Of a stretch of 64,000 nt of DNA, positions 10,944 through 19,906 are shown piece after piece. Position 1 is the first letter of the stretch. Every line of letters starts with the position of its first letter. This DNA comes from Vibrio zhugei (GTDB lineage Bacteria > Pseudomonadota > Gammaproteobacteria > Enterobacterales > Vibrionaceae). The stretch is from NCBI RefSeq assembly GCF_003716875.1, contig NZ_CP033078.1:1240001-1304000 (forward strand). The letters run 5' to 3'. The notes beneath the pieces were generated by a model, which had not been told where the DNA came from, did no database searches, and was given only the letters and a program-made list of their open reading frames with translations. Made by a program: the position numbers and the translations under genes.

Positions 10944-11792
10944 ATGGAATTGAATCAAATCGATGCATTATCCCCTCAGCAAATGGCATTGCGTGCTTCT
11001 GAAGTTGGGGTGGGCAAGGCAACTAAACCACTTTTTAAATCCTTTTTACTCGCCATCTCTGCGGGCATGCAGATTGGTATCGCCTTTGTTTTTTACACAT
11101 TAGTGACCACCGGAACACAAGACGTTGCTTTCGGGTTCAGTAAATTGATTGGCGGCCTTGCATTTAGTTTAGGCTTAATTCTTGTTGTTGTGACCGGTGG
11201 AGAGCTTTTTACCAGCTCCGTACTCACGCTGGTTGCCAAAGCTTGCGGTAAAATTACTTGGAAGCAAATGTTAAGTAATTGGGCCGTTGTCTACGCAGGG
11301 AATTTTTGTGGTTCATTGCTGTTAGTCGGTATTATGCTTTTAACGCAGCAATATATCAGTGACCACGGTGCTGTGGGTATTCACGCGATGCACATTTCAC
11401 AACATAAGCTCCATCATACATTTATTCAGGCCGTCGCTTTGGGATTAATGTGTAACCTGCTGGTGTGTTTAGCGGTATGGATGACATTTGGTGCGCGCTC
11501 CATGTCAGACAAAGTACTCCTGTTGGTGTTACCTGTTGCGATGTTTGTGGCCTGTGGTTTTGAGCACTGTATTGCGAACATGTTCCAAGTTCCGATGGCG
11601 ATTGGCATCAAAGCCTTTGCGCCTGAGTCTTTTTGGCAAATGACTGGCGCGACATTATCTCAATTCAGTGACTTAAATTGGTCAACGTTTATTATTAATA
11701 ATTTAATTCCAGTGACAATCGGCAATATGATTGGCGGTGGTCTCGTGGTTGGCTTGTTATATTGGTTAGTTTTTTTAAAAAAGCATGACTAA
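10944..11792 (+). CDS. focA: Formate/nitrite transporter family channel (FocA-like)
   Basis: A 282-aa membrane protein with about six hydrophobic helices, the size of FocA. The family feature GGELFTSS (around residue 90) forms part of the pore-lining omega loop, and FEHCIANMFQVPM (around residue 202) matches the conserved asymmetric loop and helix of the FNT family. Likely passes formate across the inner membrane during mixed-acid metabolism. There is no adjacent pyruvate formate-lyase gene, so substrate is inferred from the family. Confidence 0.85.
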   Translation: MELNQIDALSPQQMALRASEVGVGKATKPLFKSFLLAISAGMQIGIAFVFYTLVTTGTQDVAFGFSKLIGGLAFSLGLILVVVTGGELFTSSVLTLVAKACGKITWKQMLSNWAVVYAGNFCGSLLLVGIMLLTQQYISDHGAVGIHAMHISQHKLHHTFIQAVALGLMCNLLVCLAVWMTFGARSMSDKVLLLVLPVAMFVACGFEHCIANMFQVPMAIGIKAFAPESFWQMTGATLSQFSDLNWSTFIINNLIPVTIGNMIGGGLVVGLLYWLVFLKKHD

Positions 11793-11820
11793 ATCTGCCG
11801 ATAGCATTATGCAACACGTG

Positions 11821-11852
11821 AAAAAAGGTGCGAGATAATCGCACCTTTTTTT
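11821..11852 (+). terminator. Terminator after focA
   Basis: An AAAAAAGGTGCGA / TCGCACCTTTTTT stem with a 5-nt loop ends in a run of seven Ts. The A-run on the other side would let it work in both directions. Confidence 0.9.
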
Positions 11853-12006
11853 GTCTGGGGCGGTTAGTCCCTATAAGACGAAAGGGTTATCCACATTTTC
11901 TGTGGATAACCTGTTTCAGAACGCGTGGGTAACTAAATTTGCTAAAAAACAGTGCATTGTTTGCACAAATGGTGAGCGGTTAAGCAGCGAGAAAAGTCGT
12001 CACAGA

Positions 12007-12762
12007 CTACTGCTCATAATGACGGATGATACGATCGAGCTCGCCAGAAATGCGTATTTTTTTGAGGCCACGATTGAAGGCGGCCACGTATTCTTTCGCG
12101 TTAGGGTTGCTTTTCCCCGCGGCGAGGTATAAACCGCTGTAGGCGACATTGGGATGGACTTTTCTAAAGCGATTCACATCAATGCCATGTTTTTGCATGG
12201 TCCATTTTGCTACGCGATACTCTTCAATGAACATATCAATACGCCCATTGAGCACTTGACGTATATTGTACTCGAGTGTTTTCCCAAGCACTTTATTGGT
12301 CCAAGGGTTTGCCATGAACTCGTCATCGTACGCGTAGTTTTGTATGGTACCCACAGTTTTTCCATCGAGATCGGCGAAGGTGCGCCAATCAAAATTATTG
12401 TCTTTCAAGGAAATTAAGCTGATTTCGTTATACAGGTAGGGCTTAGAAAAATATAAAAACTTATCCCGCTCTTTAGAATGCCAAGCGGCGATGAGGACAA
12501 TATCACGGCCATATTGTGCTTCTTTAAGGGCACGAGACCAAGGTTTTATCTCAACGGTTAACGCATAGTTTTGTGTTTTAAATGCAGCTCTGGCGATGTC
12601 AACCGATAACCCTGACGCTGGCTGTGAGTCAATGACGTAGGGCGGCCATTCATCTTGTACTGCCACAATGATGCGTTTTTCTGCCGCATGAGTGAACGGT
12701 ATTGTGACGGCGTAACAAACTAGTAGAAGCAAATATCGAGCGATAGGCATCATTACTGTCAT
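12007..12762 (-). CDS. Periplasmic substrate-binding protein (family 3-like)
   Basis: A 251-aa secreted protein. A signal peptide (about residues 1-26, ending THA) precedes IIVAVQDEWPPYVID, the typical first strand of extracellular solute-binding family 3 proteins. SGLSVDIARAAF and DLDGKTVGTIQNYAYD are further family segments. No transporter genes adjoin it, so it belongs to the group of orphan binding proteins common in Vibrionaceae, whose ligands are unknown. An alternative start at the Met before PIARYLL would shorten the signal by four residues. Confidence 0.8.
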   Translation of the reverse strand: MTVMMPIARYLLLLVCYAVTIPFTHAAEKRIIVAVQDEWPPYVIDSQPASGLSVDIARAAFKTQNYALTVEIKPWSRALKEAQYGRDIVLIAAWHSKERDKFLYFSKPYLYNEISLISLKDNNFDWRTFADLDGKTVGTIQNYAYDDEFMANPWTNKVLGKTLEYNIRQVLNGRIDMFIEEYRVAKWTMQKHGIDVNRFRKVHPNVAYSGLYLAAGKSNPNAKEYVAAFNRGLKKIRISGELDRIIRHYEQ

Positions 12763-12886
12763 TTCCTCAAGTTTTCACTCGATATAATATAGTTCAAAAT
12801 CTGGTCAACTGCGTACCTCGATAGAATTAATTAATAAATTTTTGAGTGACTTGAAGCGACGTTTTTATTATTAAAGCGAGCGGAGG

Positions 12887-13705
12887 TTAACGAGTTGCTC
12901 CGCGTTTGCTATTGGATTTAAAGGTCGGTGCTTTATGAAAATGACTCTCGATCATCCGCTCAGTGATGGGATGTTGTGGGTTGGATAAGACATCTTGGGT
13001 GTTACCAAATTCAACCACTTCACCTTCATGCATCACCATGACTTTGTCGGTAATGTGCTTAATGACACCGATATGCTGGGACACATAGACGAATGAAACG
13101 CCCATTTCTTCTTGCAGTTCTAAAAAGAGATTGATGATTTGTGAGCGCATCGCCATATCTAAGCCGTTTAGCGCTTCATCTGCCACTATGATAGACGGTT
13201 GGAGAATCAATGCGCGAGCCAGACACACCCGCTGCTTTTGACCGGTTGCAAGCATTTGCGGATAAAAATAGGCGTGTTCCGGAAGTAGACCGACTCGCAC
13301 TAACGTATCTTTGACGCGTTTCATACGATCTTTGGGCGACATGGCCGTGTTACGCTTTAACGGCCCATCTAAGATTCGCCCGATTTGTAGACGGGGATTT
13401 AACGAGGTATTGGGATCTTGAAATATCATGCGGATTAACTTACAGCGCGTGCTGTAGTCTTTGTGCGCCAGTGGCTCACCGTTCACACGAATTTCACCGC
13501 TGCTGGGTTCTATCATGCCAGCAAGCATACGAGCCAGTGTCGATTTTCCAGAGCCGTTTTTACCTATAAAACCAACCGTTTGTCCGGCTTCAAGGCAAAA
13601 GCTTACGGGTTTGACGACCAGATGTTCTTCTTTATGAAACAGTCCGGAACGTGTAACAAACTTCTTTGATAAGTTATCCACTTCCAATAGAGAGGTATTT
13701 ATCAT
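12887..13705 (-). CDS. sapF: Peptide ABC transporter ATPase SapF
   Basis: A 272-aa ABC ATPase with Walker A GKNGSGKST (about residues 48-56) and Walker B IIVADEAL. The signature motif is degenerate, LATGQ instead of LSGGQ, as is common in SapF. It is the last gene of sapABCDF, 6 bp after sapD. The Sap system imports peptides (antimicrobial-peptide resistance in several pathogens, putrescine-linked in E. coli). Confidence 0.9.
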   Translation of the reverse strand: MINTSLLEVDNLSKKFVTRSGLFHKEEHLVVKPVSFCLEAGQTVGFIGKNGSGKSTLARMLAGMIEPSSGEIRVNGEPLAHKDYSTRCKLIRMIFQDPNTSLNPRLQIGRILDGPLKRNTAMSPKDRMKRVKDTLVRVGLLPEHAYFYPQMLATGQKQRVCLARALILQPSIIVADEALNGLDMAMRSQIINLFLELQEEMGVSFVYVSQHIGVIKHITDKVMVMHEGEVVEFGNTQDVLSNPQHPITERMIESHFHKAPTFKSNSKRGATR

Positions 13706-13711
13706 AATGAG

Positions 13712-14698
13712 TTACTCCATGTTCAGTGGAAAATGGCACGAATATTTATGGGTTTTGACCCAACGTGTTCTCGGCACTTCAACACACTGACGTTGGGCGT
13801 GTGGACAACGTGGTCCTAAACGACACCCAATCGGCAAGTGCTGAAGGGGCGGAATGGATCCCGGTAACGACTGCAACTTTTGCTTTGGTGGAATCCAATC
13901 ACTAAAATCAGGCATGGCTCTCAGTAGCGCCACGGTATAAGGATGCTTAGGGTATTGCAGTAAGTGTGGCGTTTCTGCTGATTCAACGGATTGTCCACAG
14001 TACATCACGGTAATGCGATCTGCCCATTGCGTAATGGTATTCAAATCGTGACCAATCAATAAAATGGAGGTGTTACCCACTTGGTTCATTCGGCTGAGTA
14101 AGCGCAAGATTTGTGACTGGGTAATGGGATCTAAGTCATTGGTCGGCTCATCTGCAATCAGCAACTTAGGTTTGGTCGCGATCGCCATCGCGATCATGAT
14201 TTTCTGACATTCCCCATCGGTCAATTCATAGGAATAACTTTTCATGACGCGGCGATGATCTTTAATGCCGACTTTGTGCAGTAGGGCGATGGCTTGCTGT
14301 TTGCGCCAACGCGATTTTTGCCACCAACGACCTTTGAAGGTGCGATCGGGGATCGACTCTTCGAGCTGTTTACCGACTTCATCAGAAGGGTCCAGACAGG
14401 TCGACGGCTCCTGAAAAATCATCGCGATATCACGAGCAATAACGCGACGTCGCTCTCTTGGTGTGAGCTGTAACAAGTCAATATTATCGAGACGAAGGCG
14501 ATCAGCGGTGATACGCCAGTTGTCTTTGGTCACGCCGACCAGTGCTTTGGCAACCAGACTTTTACCTGAACCAGATTCACCCACTAGGCCGCGAATTTGA
14601 CCTTCAGACATGGTCAGGCTCATGCGGTCAACCGCTTTGACTAGCCCTTGTGGGGTGTCGATTTCAATGGTGAGATGACGGATATCTAAGATCGGCAT
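13712..14698 (-). CDS. sapD: Peptide ABC transporter ATPase SapD
   Basis: A 328-aa ATPase, close to the 330 aa of E. coli SapD. Walker A is GESGSGKS, the signature is the atypical LTDGE, and Walker B is [12 protein letters not shown]. The C-terminal oligopeptide-transporter extension with [14 protein letters not shown] is present. The start overlaps the sapC stop by 1 bp. SapD is the ATPase that in E. coli also supports Trk potassium uptake. Confidence 0.92.
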   Translation of the reverse strand: MPILDIRHLTIEIDTPQGLVKAVDRMSLTMSEGQIRGLVGESGSGKSLVAKALVGVTKDNWRITADRLRLDNIDLLQLTPRERRRVIARDIAMIFQEPSTCLDPSDEVGKQLEESIPDRTFKGRWWQKSRWRKQQAIALLHKVGIKDHRRVMKSYSYELTDGECQKIMIAMAIATKPKLLIADEPTNDLDPITQSQILRLLSRMNQVGNTSILLIGHDLNTITQWADRITVMYCGQSVESAETPHLLQYPKHPYTVALLRAMPDFSDWIPPKQKLQSLPGSIPPLQHLPIGCRLGPRCPHAQRQCVEVPRTRWVKTHKYSCHFPLNME

Positions 14699-15585
14699 TA
14701 TTCCACTCCCGCTTTTAGTGACTGTCGTACACCTTCACCAACTAAATTGACCACAATCACAGTAAACATGATCGCAATTCCCGGTAATGTCACTGTCCAA
14801 GGGGCAAGATAGATCAACTCGACGGCATCGCCAAGCATCGCGCCCCATTCTGTGCTTGGCGCCTGCGCCCCTAAACCAAGAAATCCCAGCGCTGTAATAT
14901 CAAGAATGGCACTGGTGAGAGCCAGAGCCATTTCGGCGACAATCATCGGGAGAATATTGGGCAAAATGGAGTGCCAGAACAAGTAAAAATCGCTGGCACC
15001 ATCAAGGCGTGCGGCCATAATGTAGTCTTTTTCCACTTCATTATGAACAGCAAGGTAGATTGAGCGAATGAACCTTGGGATGAGCGCTAACCCAATCGCA
15101 AGTAATACATTGAATTCACCAAACCCTAAAAACGCCACAAAAATGATCGCGAGCAGCAGGGAGGGAATGGACATCACGGTATCAAATAAGTGATTCAACA
15201 CGCTGGAAGCCCAACCTTTGGTCATCCCGGCCATAAAGCCGATAGAACAGCCCGCGAGACTGGCCAAAAACGTGATCACTATGGAGGCGCCAAAGGTCAG
15301 GCGCGTTCCGTCGATAAGACGAGATAGAATATCGCGGCCTAAATCGTCGGTCCCAAAGAAATATTCAACTTTGCCATTGGGCTCCCAAGAGGGCGGTAAC
15401 AGTAATTGATGACTTTGTGCGTGAGGATCGTGCGGAACCACCCATAAAGATAACAGGGTAATGATAACCAGAATTAGCAATGCCCACAGCCCAAACATGC
15501 TCAGTTTATCGGTGCGATAACTGCGCCAAAAACGCTGGAACTGCGTCGGGACGTGATCTTCTTGATAAATATTAGTGGTTAGCAT
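14698..15585 (-). CDS. sapC: Peptide ABC transporter permease SapC
   Basis: A 295-aa permease of the DppC/OppC type. It has about six helices and the EAA-like loop [27 protein letters not shown] split by its conserved glycine. The segment [15 protein letters not shown] near residue 75 is diagnostic for this permease group. It overlaps sapB by 14 bp, indicating translational coupling. Confidence 0.92.
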   Translation of the reverse strand: MLTTNIYQEDHVPTQFQRFWRSYRTDKLSMFGLWALLILVIITLLSLWVVPHDPHAQSHQLLLPPSWEPNGKVEYFFGTDDLGRDILSRLIDGTRLTFGASIVITFLASLAGCSIGFMAGMTKGWASSVLNHLFDTVMSIPSLLLAIIFVAFLGFGEFNVLLAIGLALIPRFIRSIYLAVHNEVEKDYIMAARLDGASDFYLFWHSILPNILPMIVAEMALALTSAILDITALGFLGLGAQAPSTEWGAMLGDAVELIYLAPWTVTLPGIAIMFTVIVVNLVGEGVRQSLKAGVE

Positions 15586-16534
15586 ACCAATCCTTTCTTA
15601 CCAGAGGGTTGACCATAGCGCCAACCAGATCCGAAATAATAATGGCCGTTAACACTAACGAACCAATCACCATCACGCCCGCTTGAATCGACGTGTAGTC
15701 TTGGCTGGATAACGCATCCAGTAACCAGCGACCAATGCCGGGCCAGTCAAAGATCGACTCAGTAATAATGGCAAGCGTCAGCATGCTGGATAATTGCACC
15801 CCGAATTTAGGAATGATCGGAGGTATGGCATTACGTAATACGTGTTGGGTAATAATTTCGAAATTGGATAAACCTTTAATTCGCGCTGCTCGCACATAGT
15901 TTTGCGACATCACATCGGACACGGATGCCCGCATCAAGGTGATGACTTGGGTGGTTGGGGAAATGGCTAAGACCAAGCAGGGCATGATCATATGAGAAAT
16001 CACACTTTGTAATGCCGCCGTATGGTAAGGACTGGTTGATAGTAGCGCATCAATCAAAGCAAAGCCGGTGACGTGTTTGATCTCATAGAGCAAATCATAG
16101 CGACCGGAAACGGGCAACAGGCCTAAATGGAACGAGAAAAGCATGATCATCATTAGCGCCACCCAAAAGATGGGAGCCGAATAGCCGGACATCGAAATAA
16201 ACTTAATGACTGTATCCAACGTTTTGCCTTGTTTCATGCCTGCTACCGTGCCGATAGGTAAGCCGATCAACAAAGAAAATAAAAATGCGACAATGCATAA
16301 ATCCAAGGTGGCAGGAAACACCGACGCCAACTCTTTGATAATCGGGATGCCATCTTTACTGGTGCCAAAATTGAGGTGCATCAACTCTTTAATGTAGGCC
16401 AACCAGCCAGGGAAGAAGGCTTGTTGTGACCACGGAGAAATGGGGTCAAGGCGCAACAAGTTATAACCGACCAAGGTCAGCACCAGTAACGTGACAGTGA
16501 ATAGGAATAAGCGGCGTACCGTATAGTTCAACAT
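15572..16534 (-). CDS. sapB: Peptide ABC transporter permease SapB
   Basis: A 320-aa permease of the DppB/OppB type. It starts in a hydrophobic helix (YTVRRLFLFTVTLLVL) and carries the EAA loop segment QNYVRAARIKGLSNFEIITQHV around residue 215. Length matches E. coli SapB (321 aa). Its start overlaps the sapA stop codon by 1 bp. Confidence 0.92.
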   Translation of the reverse strand: MLNYTVRRLFLFTVTLLVLTLVGYNLLRLDPISPWSQQAFFPGWLAYIKELMHLNFGTSKDGIPIIKELASVFPATLDLCIVAFLFSLLIGLPIGTVAGMKQGKTLDTVIKFISMSGYSAPIFWVALMMIMLFSFHLGLLPVSGRYDLLYEIKHVTGFALIDALLSTSPYHTAALQSVISHMIMPCLVLAISPTTQVITLMRASVSDVMSQNYVRAARIKGLSNFEIITQHVLRNAIPPIIPKFGVQLSSMLTLAIITESIFDWPGIGRWLLDALSSQDYTSIQAGVMVIGSLVLTAIIISDLVGAMVNPLVRKDWYANH

Positions 16535-18156
16535 CAGTCTTTGACCCTCTCGACAGTATTAAACGGTTGCAAATTGAAGGGTGTCATTTGCAGTCCTGAG
16601 AGAGACTCGTTATAAGCATTGAACTGTTTACCATGAGCTAATGGGATCAAAGGAAACTCTTGATTCAGGATATTTTGTGCTTGTTTATACAAGTTTAGAC
16701 GATAGCGTGGCCGCGTCACTTCCAATGCTAAATCGAGAATAAAATCAAAATCTTTATTACACCACATGGAATAGTTAAGGCCGGCTCGATTCGCATCGCA
16801 GGATAACAGCGGACGTAAAAAACTGTCTGGGTCGGTGGTGGTGCCTTCCCATCCTGTTAAGTACATATCAATGTCATCACGCGCGGCGAGTTCATTGCGT
16901 GTCACTCGCTCTTCCGGTACGAGGGTCACTTTGATTCCGATATCAGCGAGGTTAGATTGAATGAGCTCCGCCGTTTTACGCGGGCTGGGATCGTAACGAC
17001 GCGGAACGGTGGGGACCGACATGGTCAGTTCTAACCCTTGTTCATAGCCTGCATCACGCAGTAAGGCTAACGCGTAGTTTCGATCAAAGCGAATTTGCGA
17101 CGCATCACGATTATAAGCCCATGACGTTGGTGGAAGAATGTTATAAGCGATACTGCCGGTTCCATAAAAAACGGAATCCAAAATATTCTGACGGTTAATC
17201 GCATAGCTAATCGCTTTACGCACACGCACATCGTCGAGGCCGCGTTTATCGGTATTCAGCGCGATAAAAGCCACATTCATCGCCGGTTTTGAAGATAATT
17301 CGATTTTCTTATGGCGCTTAATCGTGGGTAATTGGCTGGCAATCGGCGCGTTAAGCACATCACATTCACCACTTAAGAGCTTCGCCAGAGACCCTGTCCC
17401 TCGCTGGGCGATATTCAGTACCACTTGTTCCATTTTGGCCACGCCATCCCAATATTGGCCATTTCGTTTTAAGCGCACATAGTTGTTGATTTCGTAACTG
17501 CTTAAATAGAACGGACCGGTGCCAACAGGACGGTTATCAAGATGTTCTTTTTCTCCATCCCGCTGCAGTTCATCGGCGTATTCCTTTGATAATACGATCG
17601 CATGGGGCGTGGCGATATTCTCAAGGAAGCTATTGTTGGGGCGACTCAAGGTAAACTTCACCGTATAGTCATCTACCGCTTCCACACTTAACAGCATGTT
17701 TTGAAAATCTAGTCCAGTAAACCACGGGTATACACCACCATGGGTGTAGTGATATGGGTTGGTAGCATCAATAATTCGACGAAAGCTGAAGACAACGTCA
17801 TGGGCATTCATGGTGCGAGTCGGGGTGAACCAAGGCGTGGTTTGAAAGTGCACACCGTGACGCAAGTCAAAGGTATATTCCGTTCCCGCTTGATTCACAT
17901 GCCAGCCCTTGGCGAGGCTAGGCACGGGCTTTAGCGTGTCAGGATCGAGGGTCAACAGTGTGTTATAGATCTGCGGACTGAGCACGTCGACTGTGATACC
18001 ACTATCGACGAGTTGAGGGTTAAAGGTATTGAGGCTGCCTTGCCCACAATAGACAAACCCAGTTTGACGGACTTTTTCTTGGTCAACAGCTTTTTCACAG
18101 CCCGTTAAAAGGTTGAGCGCGCAAATACTTAACGCTATTTTGCAGAATACTTTCAT
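16534..18156 (-). CDS. sapA: Peptide-binding lipoprotein SapA
   Basis: The periplasmic peptide-binding component of the Sap transporter (SBP family 5). I start it at 18156 because the sequence then begins with a lipoprotein signal ending LLTGC; the ORF can extend to 18216. The ribosome-binding site is weak at either choice. Family segments include DPDTLKPVPSLAKGW and DVRVRKAISYAINRQNIL. It is about 540 aa and heads sapABCDF. The lipobox replaces the cleaved signal of E. coli SapA, so this form should be membrane-anchored. Confidence 0.9.
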   Translation of the reverse strand: MKVFCKIALSICALNLLTGCEKAVDQEKVRQTGFVYCGQGSLNTFNPQLVDSGITVDVLSPQIYNTLLTLDPDTLKPVPSLAKGWHVNQAGTEYTFDLRHGVHFQTTPWFTPTRTMNAHDVVFSFRRIIDATNPYHYTHGGVYPWFTGLDFQNMLLSVEAVDDYTVKFTLSRPNNSFLENIATPHAIVLSKEYADELQRDGEKEHLDNRPVGTGPFYLSSYEINNYVRLKRNGQYWDGVAKMEQVVLNIAQRGTGSLAKLLSGECDVLNAPIASQLPTIKRHKKIELSSKPAMNVAFIALNTDKRGLDDVRVRKAISYAINRQNILDSVFYGTGSIAYNILPPTSWAYNRDASQIRFDRNYALALLRDAGYEQGLELTMSVPTVPRRYDPSPRKTAELIQSNLADIGIKVTLVPEERVTRNELAARDDIDMYLTGWEGTTTDPDSFLRPLLSCDANRAGLNYSMWCNKDFDFILDLALEVTRPRYRLNLYKQAQNILNQEFPLIPLAHGKQFNAYNESLSGLQMTPFNLQPFNTVERVKD

Positions 18157-18212
18157 ATCAAAAACGTGTCTGAGGTGGCAAGGCTTCTCAGAATACATGG
18201 CCTTAAAGAAAA

Positions 18213-18389
18213 TCACGCTAATTTACCATTTTTAAATCGATTAAACCAAGAGAAAACGTATGACGTCGAGACATCGTCGAATTGTTTGCTCATTTGCTGT
18301 CTGAATTGAAGAATGTCGTTCGTTTTCAGCGTTGATGAGACTCGCGCCACTGCCATGTTGATGGCAGGGTATAGATCGTTCGGTGTCAT
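18213..18389 (-). CDS. Possible small hypothetical protein upstream of sapA
   Basis: A 58-codon ORF from an ATG at 18389, or 65 codons from a TTG at 18410. It ends 57 bp before the sapA start on the same strand. I do not recognise it: the protein is basic and helical with no signal or membrane segment. There is no good ribosome-binding site. It sits where pspF or other genes separate sap and psp in relatives, so it could be real or only sapA leader sequence. Confidence 0.3.
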   Translation of the reverse strand: MTPNDLYPAINMAVARVSSTLKTNDILQFRQQMSKQFDDVSTSYVFSWFNRFKNGKLA

Positions 18390-18609
18390 AACAAGGCGCT
18401 TCACTAACAATAGCGATTTCTTGTGTGGGTTACCATGTTTTATCGTTCAGGATGCGGGTTAATCTCAGTTTAGAGAGCCGTGACACAATGCATACTGACT
18501 CGCGCTCTCGTGAACAGATTCGCACAACTAGGCAGTAGTGCATAGGAAAAGCATGATAAGATAGCGTCATCAAAATGTCAGAATGTAATCCGGTGGGAGC
18601 GAGAGATAG

Positions 18610-18843
18610 GTGATAATGTTATTGTTGTTGGGCCCGTTAATGATCTTTCTATTATTTGTCGCCCCTCTTTGGTTAGTCTTACATTATAGAAGTAAGCGTA
18701 AGTTTACCAATAACTTAAATGAAGATGATGCCGTGCAATTAACCCGCTTATCTGAGCAAGCACGGCAATTAGATGCGCGGATTCGTACCCTCGAGCACAT
18801 TCTCGATGTTGAAGCGCCGGATTGGCGGCAACATTATGAATGA
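18610..18843 (+). CDS. pspB: Envelope stress response membrane protein PspB
   Basis: A 77-aa protein. An N-terminal transmembrane helix (residues 2-25, LLLLGPLMIFLLFVAPLWLVL) leads to a charged helical tail containing LDARIRTLEHILDVEAPDWRQ, the conserved PspB C-terminus. PspB and PspC sense inner-membrane stress and release PspF by binding PspA. The start is GTG at 18610 with GGGAG upstream. It overlaps pspC. No pspA or pspF lies beside it, unlike the usual operon. Confidence 0.88.
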   Translation: MIMLLLLGPLMIFLLFVAPLWLVLHYRSKRKFTNNLNEDDAVQLTRLSEQARQLDARIRTLEHILDVEAPDWRQHYE

Positions 18844-19207
18844 CCGCTCGCTCAGTAAAGATACACAGCACGGTGTGATTGCCGGGGTGTGTGCGGGGTT
18901 AGCTCGCTTTTTAGGCTTAGAAATATGGCTAGTCCGTATTTTGACGATATCTGCGTTATTACTCGGTGGCGGTGTCATTGTGGTGCTGGGTTACGTGGCA
19001 CTGATGTTCATGCTAGAGTCTGAATCGGTTGCTCAATGGGACGCTCGGATTGCGCATACGATCAAAAGCCGTCCTTGGGAGCAAGGCAGCAGCCCAGCGC
19101 AGTTATTGAGCGTGTTGCAACGCGAATTTGATGAGATGGAGCAGCGCGTGAACGCTCTTGAAAAGCAGGTTATGTCCGACAACCAGCGCTCCCAAGATGA
19201 CACATAA
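18836..19207 (+). CDS. pspC: Envelope stress response membrane protein PspC
   Basis: A PspC-domain protein of 123 aa. I start it at 18836, overlapping the end of pspB by 8 bp, because the protein then begins MNDRSLSKDTQHGVIAGVC, the canonical PspC opening. A transmembrane helix (about residues 38-62) is followed by a C-terminal coiled-coil-like tail. Translationally coupled to pspB. Partner of PspB in inner-membrane stress sensing. Confidence 0.88.
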   Translation: MNDRSLSKDTQHGVIAGVCAGLARFLGLEIWLVRILTISALLLGGGVIVVLGYVALMFMLESESVAQWDARIAHTIKSRPWEQGSSPAQLLSVLQREFDEMEQRVNALEKQVMSDNQRSQDDT

Positions 19208-19215
19208 GTATAAGG

Positions 19216-19839
19216 ATGACACCGTTGGAAACACACACAGACACGCCCCAAGAGAGCGTATATTGCGCTTGGCCATTGAACCATCCGTTAGAGCAAGATT
19301 ATCACGATAACGAATGGGGCAAACCTCAGCATGATGACACCACGCTGTTTGAATTTTTGACTTTAGAAGGCGCGCAAGCCGGCTTAAACTGGCTGACCAT
19401 TTTAAAAAAGCGATCAGGCTATCGCACGGCCTTTATGAACTACGATATCGCGCGTCTTGCGCAAAAAACCGAAGAGGATGTTGATGCGTTTATTGGTCCT
19501 TATGATATCGTCAAAAATCGCCGTAAAATCGCCTCAGTATTTTCGAATGCGCGCGCCGCAATTGCCCTGCAAGACGAGTTTGGCTCACTAGATAAGGCGT
19601 TATGGCAGTTTGTGCAATATCAACCCGTGGTCAATCACTGGACATCGCGCGAGCAAGTCCCAGCTTGGACTGATACCTCAAAAGCCATGAGTCAATTTCT
19701 CAAGAAACGCGGCTTTAAATTTGTGGGCGAGACCATTTGTTATGCGTTTATGCAAGCAACTGGCATGGTCAACGATCATCTAGAGGGGTGTCCGTACAAG
19801 CACAACCACGAAACAAAACCCGATGAAACGACGAGTTGA
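19216..19839 (+). CDS. tag: DNA-3-methyladenine glycosylase I
   Basis: Tag removes 3-methyladenine from alkylated DNA. The sequence shows YCAWPLNHPLEQDYHDNEWG (family start with the first zinc Cys), FEFLTLEGAQAGLNWLTIL and the C-terminal GMVNDHLEGC zinc-ligand segment. Total length is 207 aa if begun at the ATG at 19216. That ATG abuts its TAAGG, so the TTG at 19225 with AAGGA at proper spacing is an alternative giving a 204-aa protein. Confidence 0.93.
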   Translation: MTPLETHTDTPQESVYCAWPLNHPLEQDYHDNEWGKPQHDDTTLFEFLTLEGAQAGLNWLTILKKRSGYRTAFMNYDIARLAQKTEEDVDAFIGPYDIVKNRRKIASVFSNARAAIALQDEFGSLDKALWQFVQYQPVVNHWTSREQVPAWTDTSKAMSQFLKKRGFKFVGETICYAFMQATGMVNDHLEGCPYKHNHETKPDETTS

Positions 19840-19885
19840 AAAACGGAAGATTCCCTCATTTGGCAAGAGAAATGAGAGAATCTTC
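19838..19885 (-). terminator. Terminator between convergent tag and metC
   Basis: A 16-bp stem with one mismatch (GAAGATTC... / ...GAATCTTC) lies between the two convergent genes. On the minus strand it is followed by CGTTTTT, so it should terminate metC. It may also stop tag transcripts, though less clearly. Confidence 0.75.
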
Positions 19886-19906
19886 ATTGATAGACTTACG
19901 GGGGAG

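Noticed and set aside
11851..12132. A 93-codon plus-strand ORF after focA
   Set aside because: It lies largely antisense to the substrate-binding protein gene, has no ribosome-binding site and no recognisable domain.
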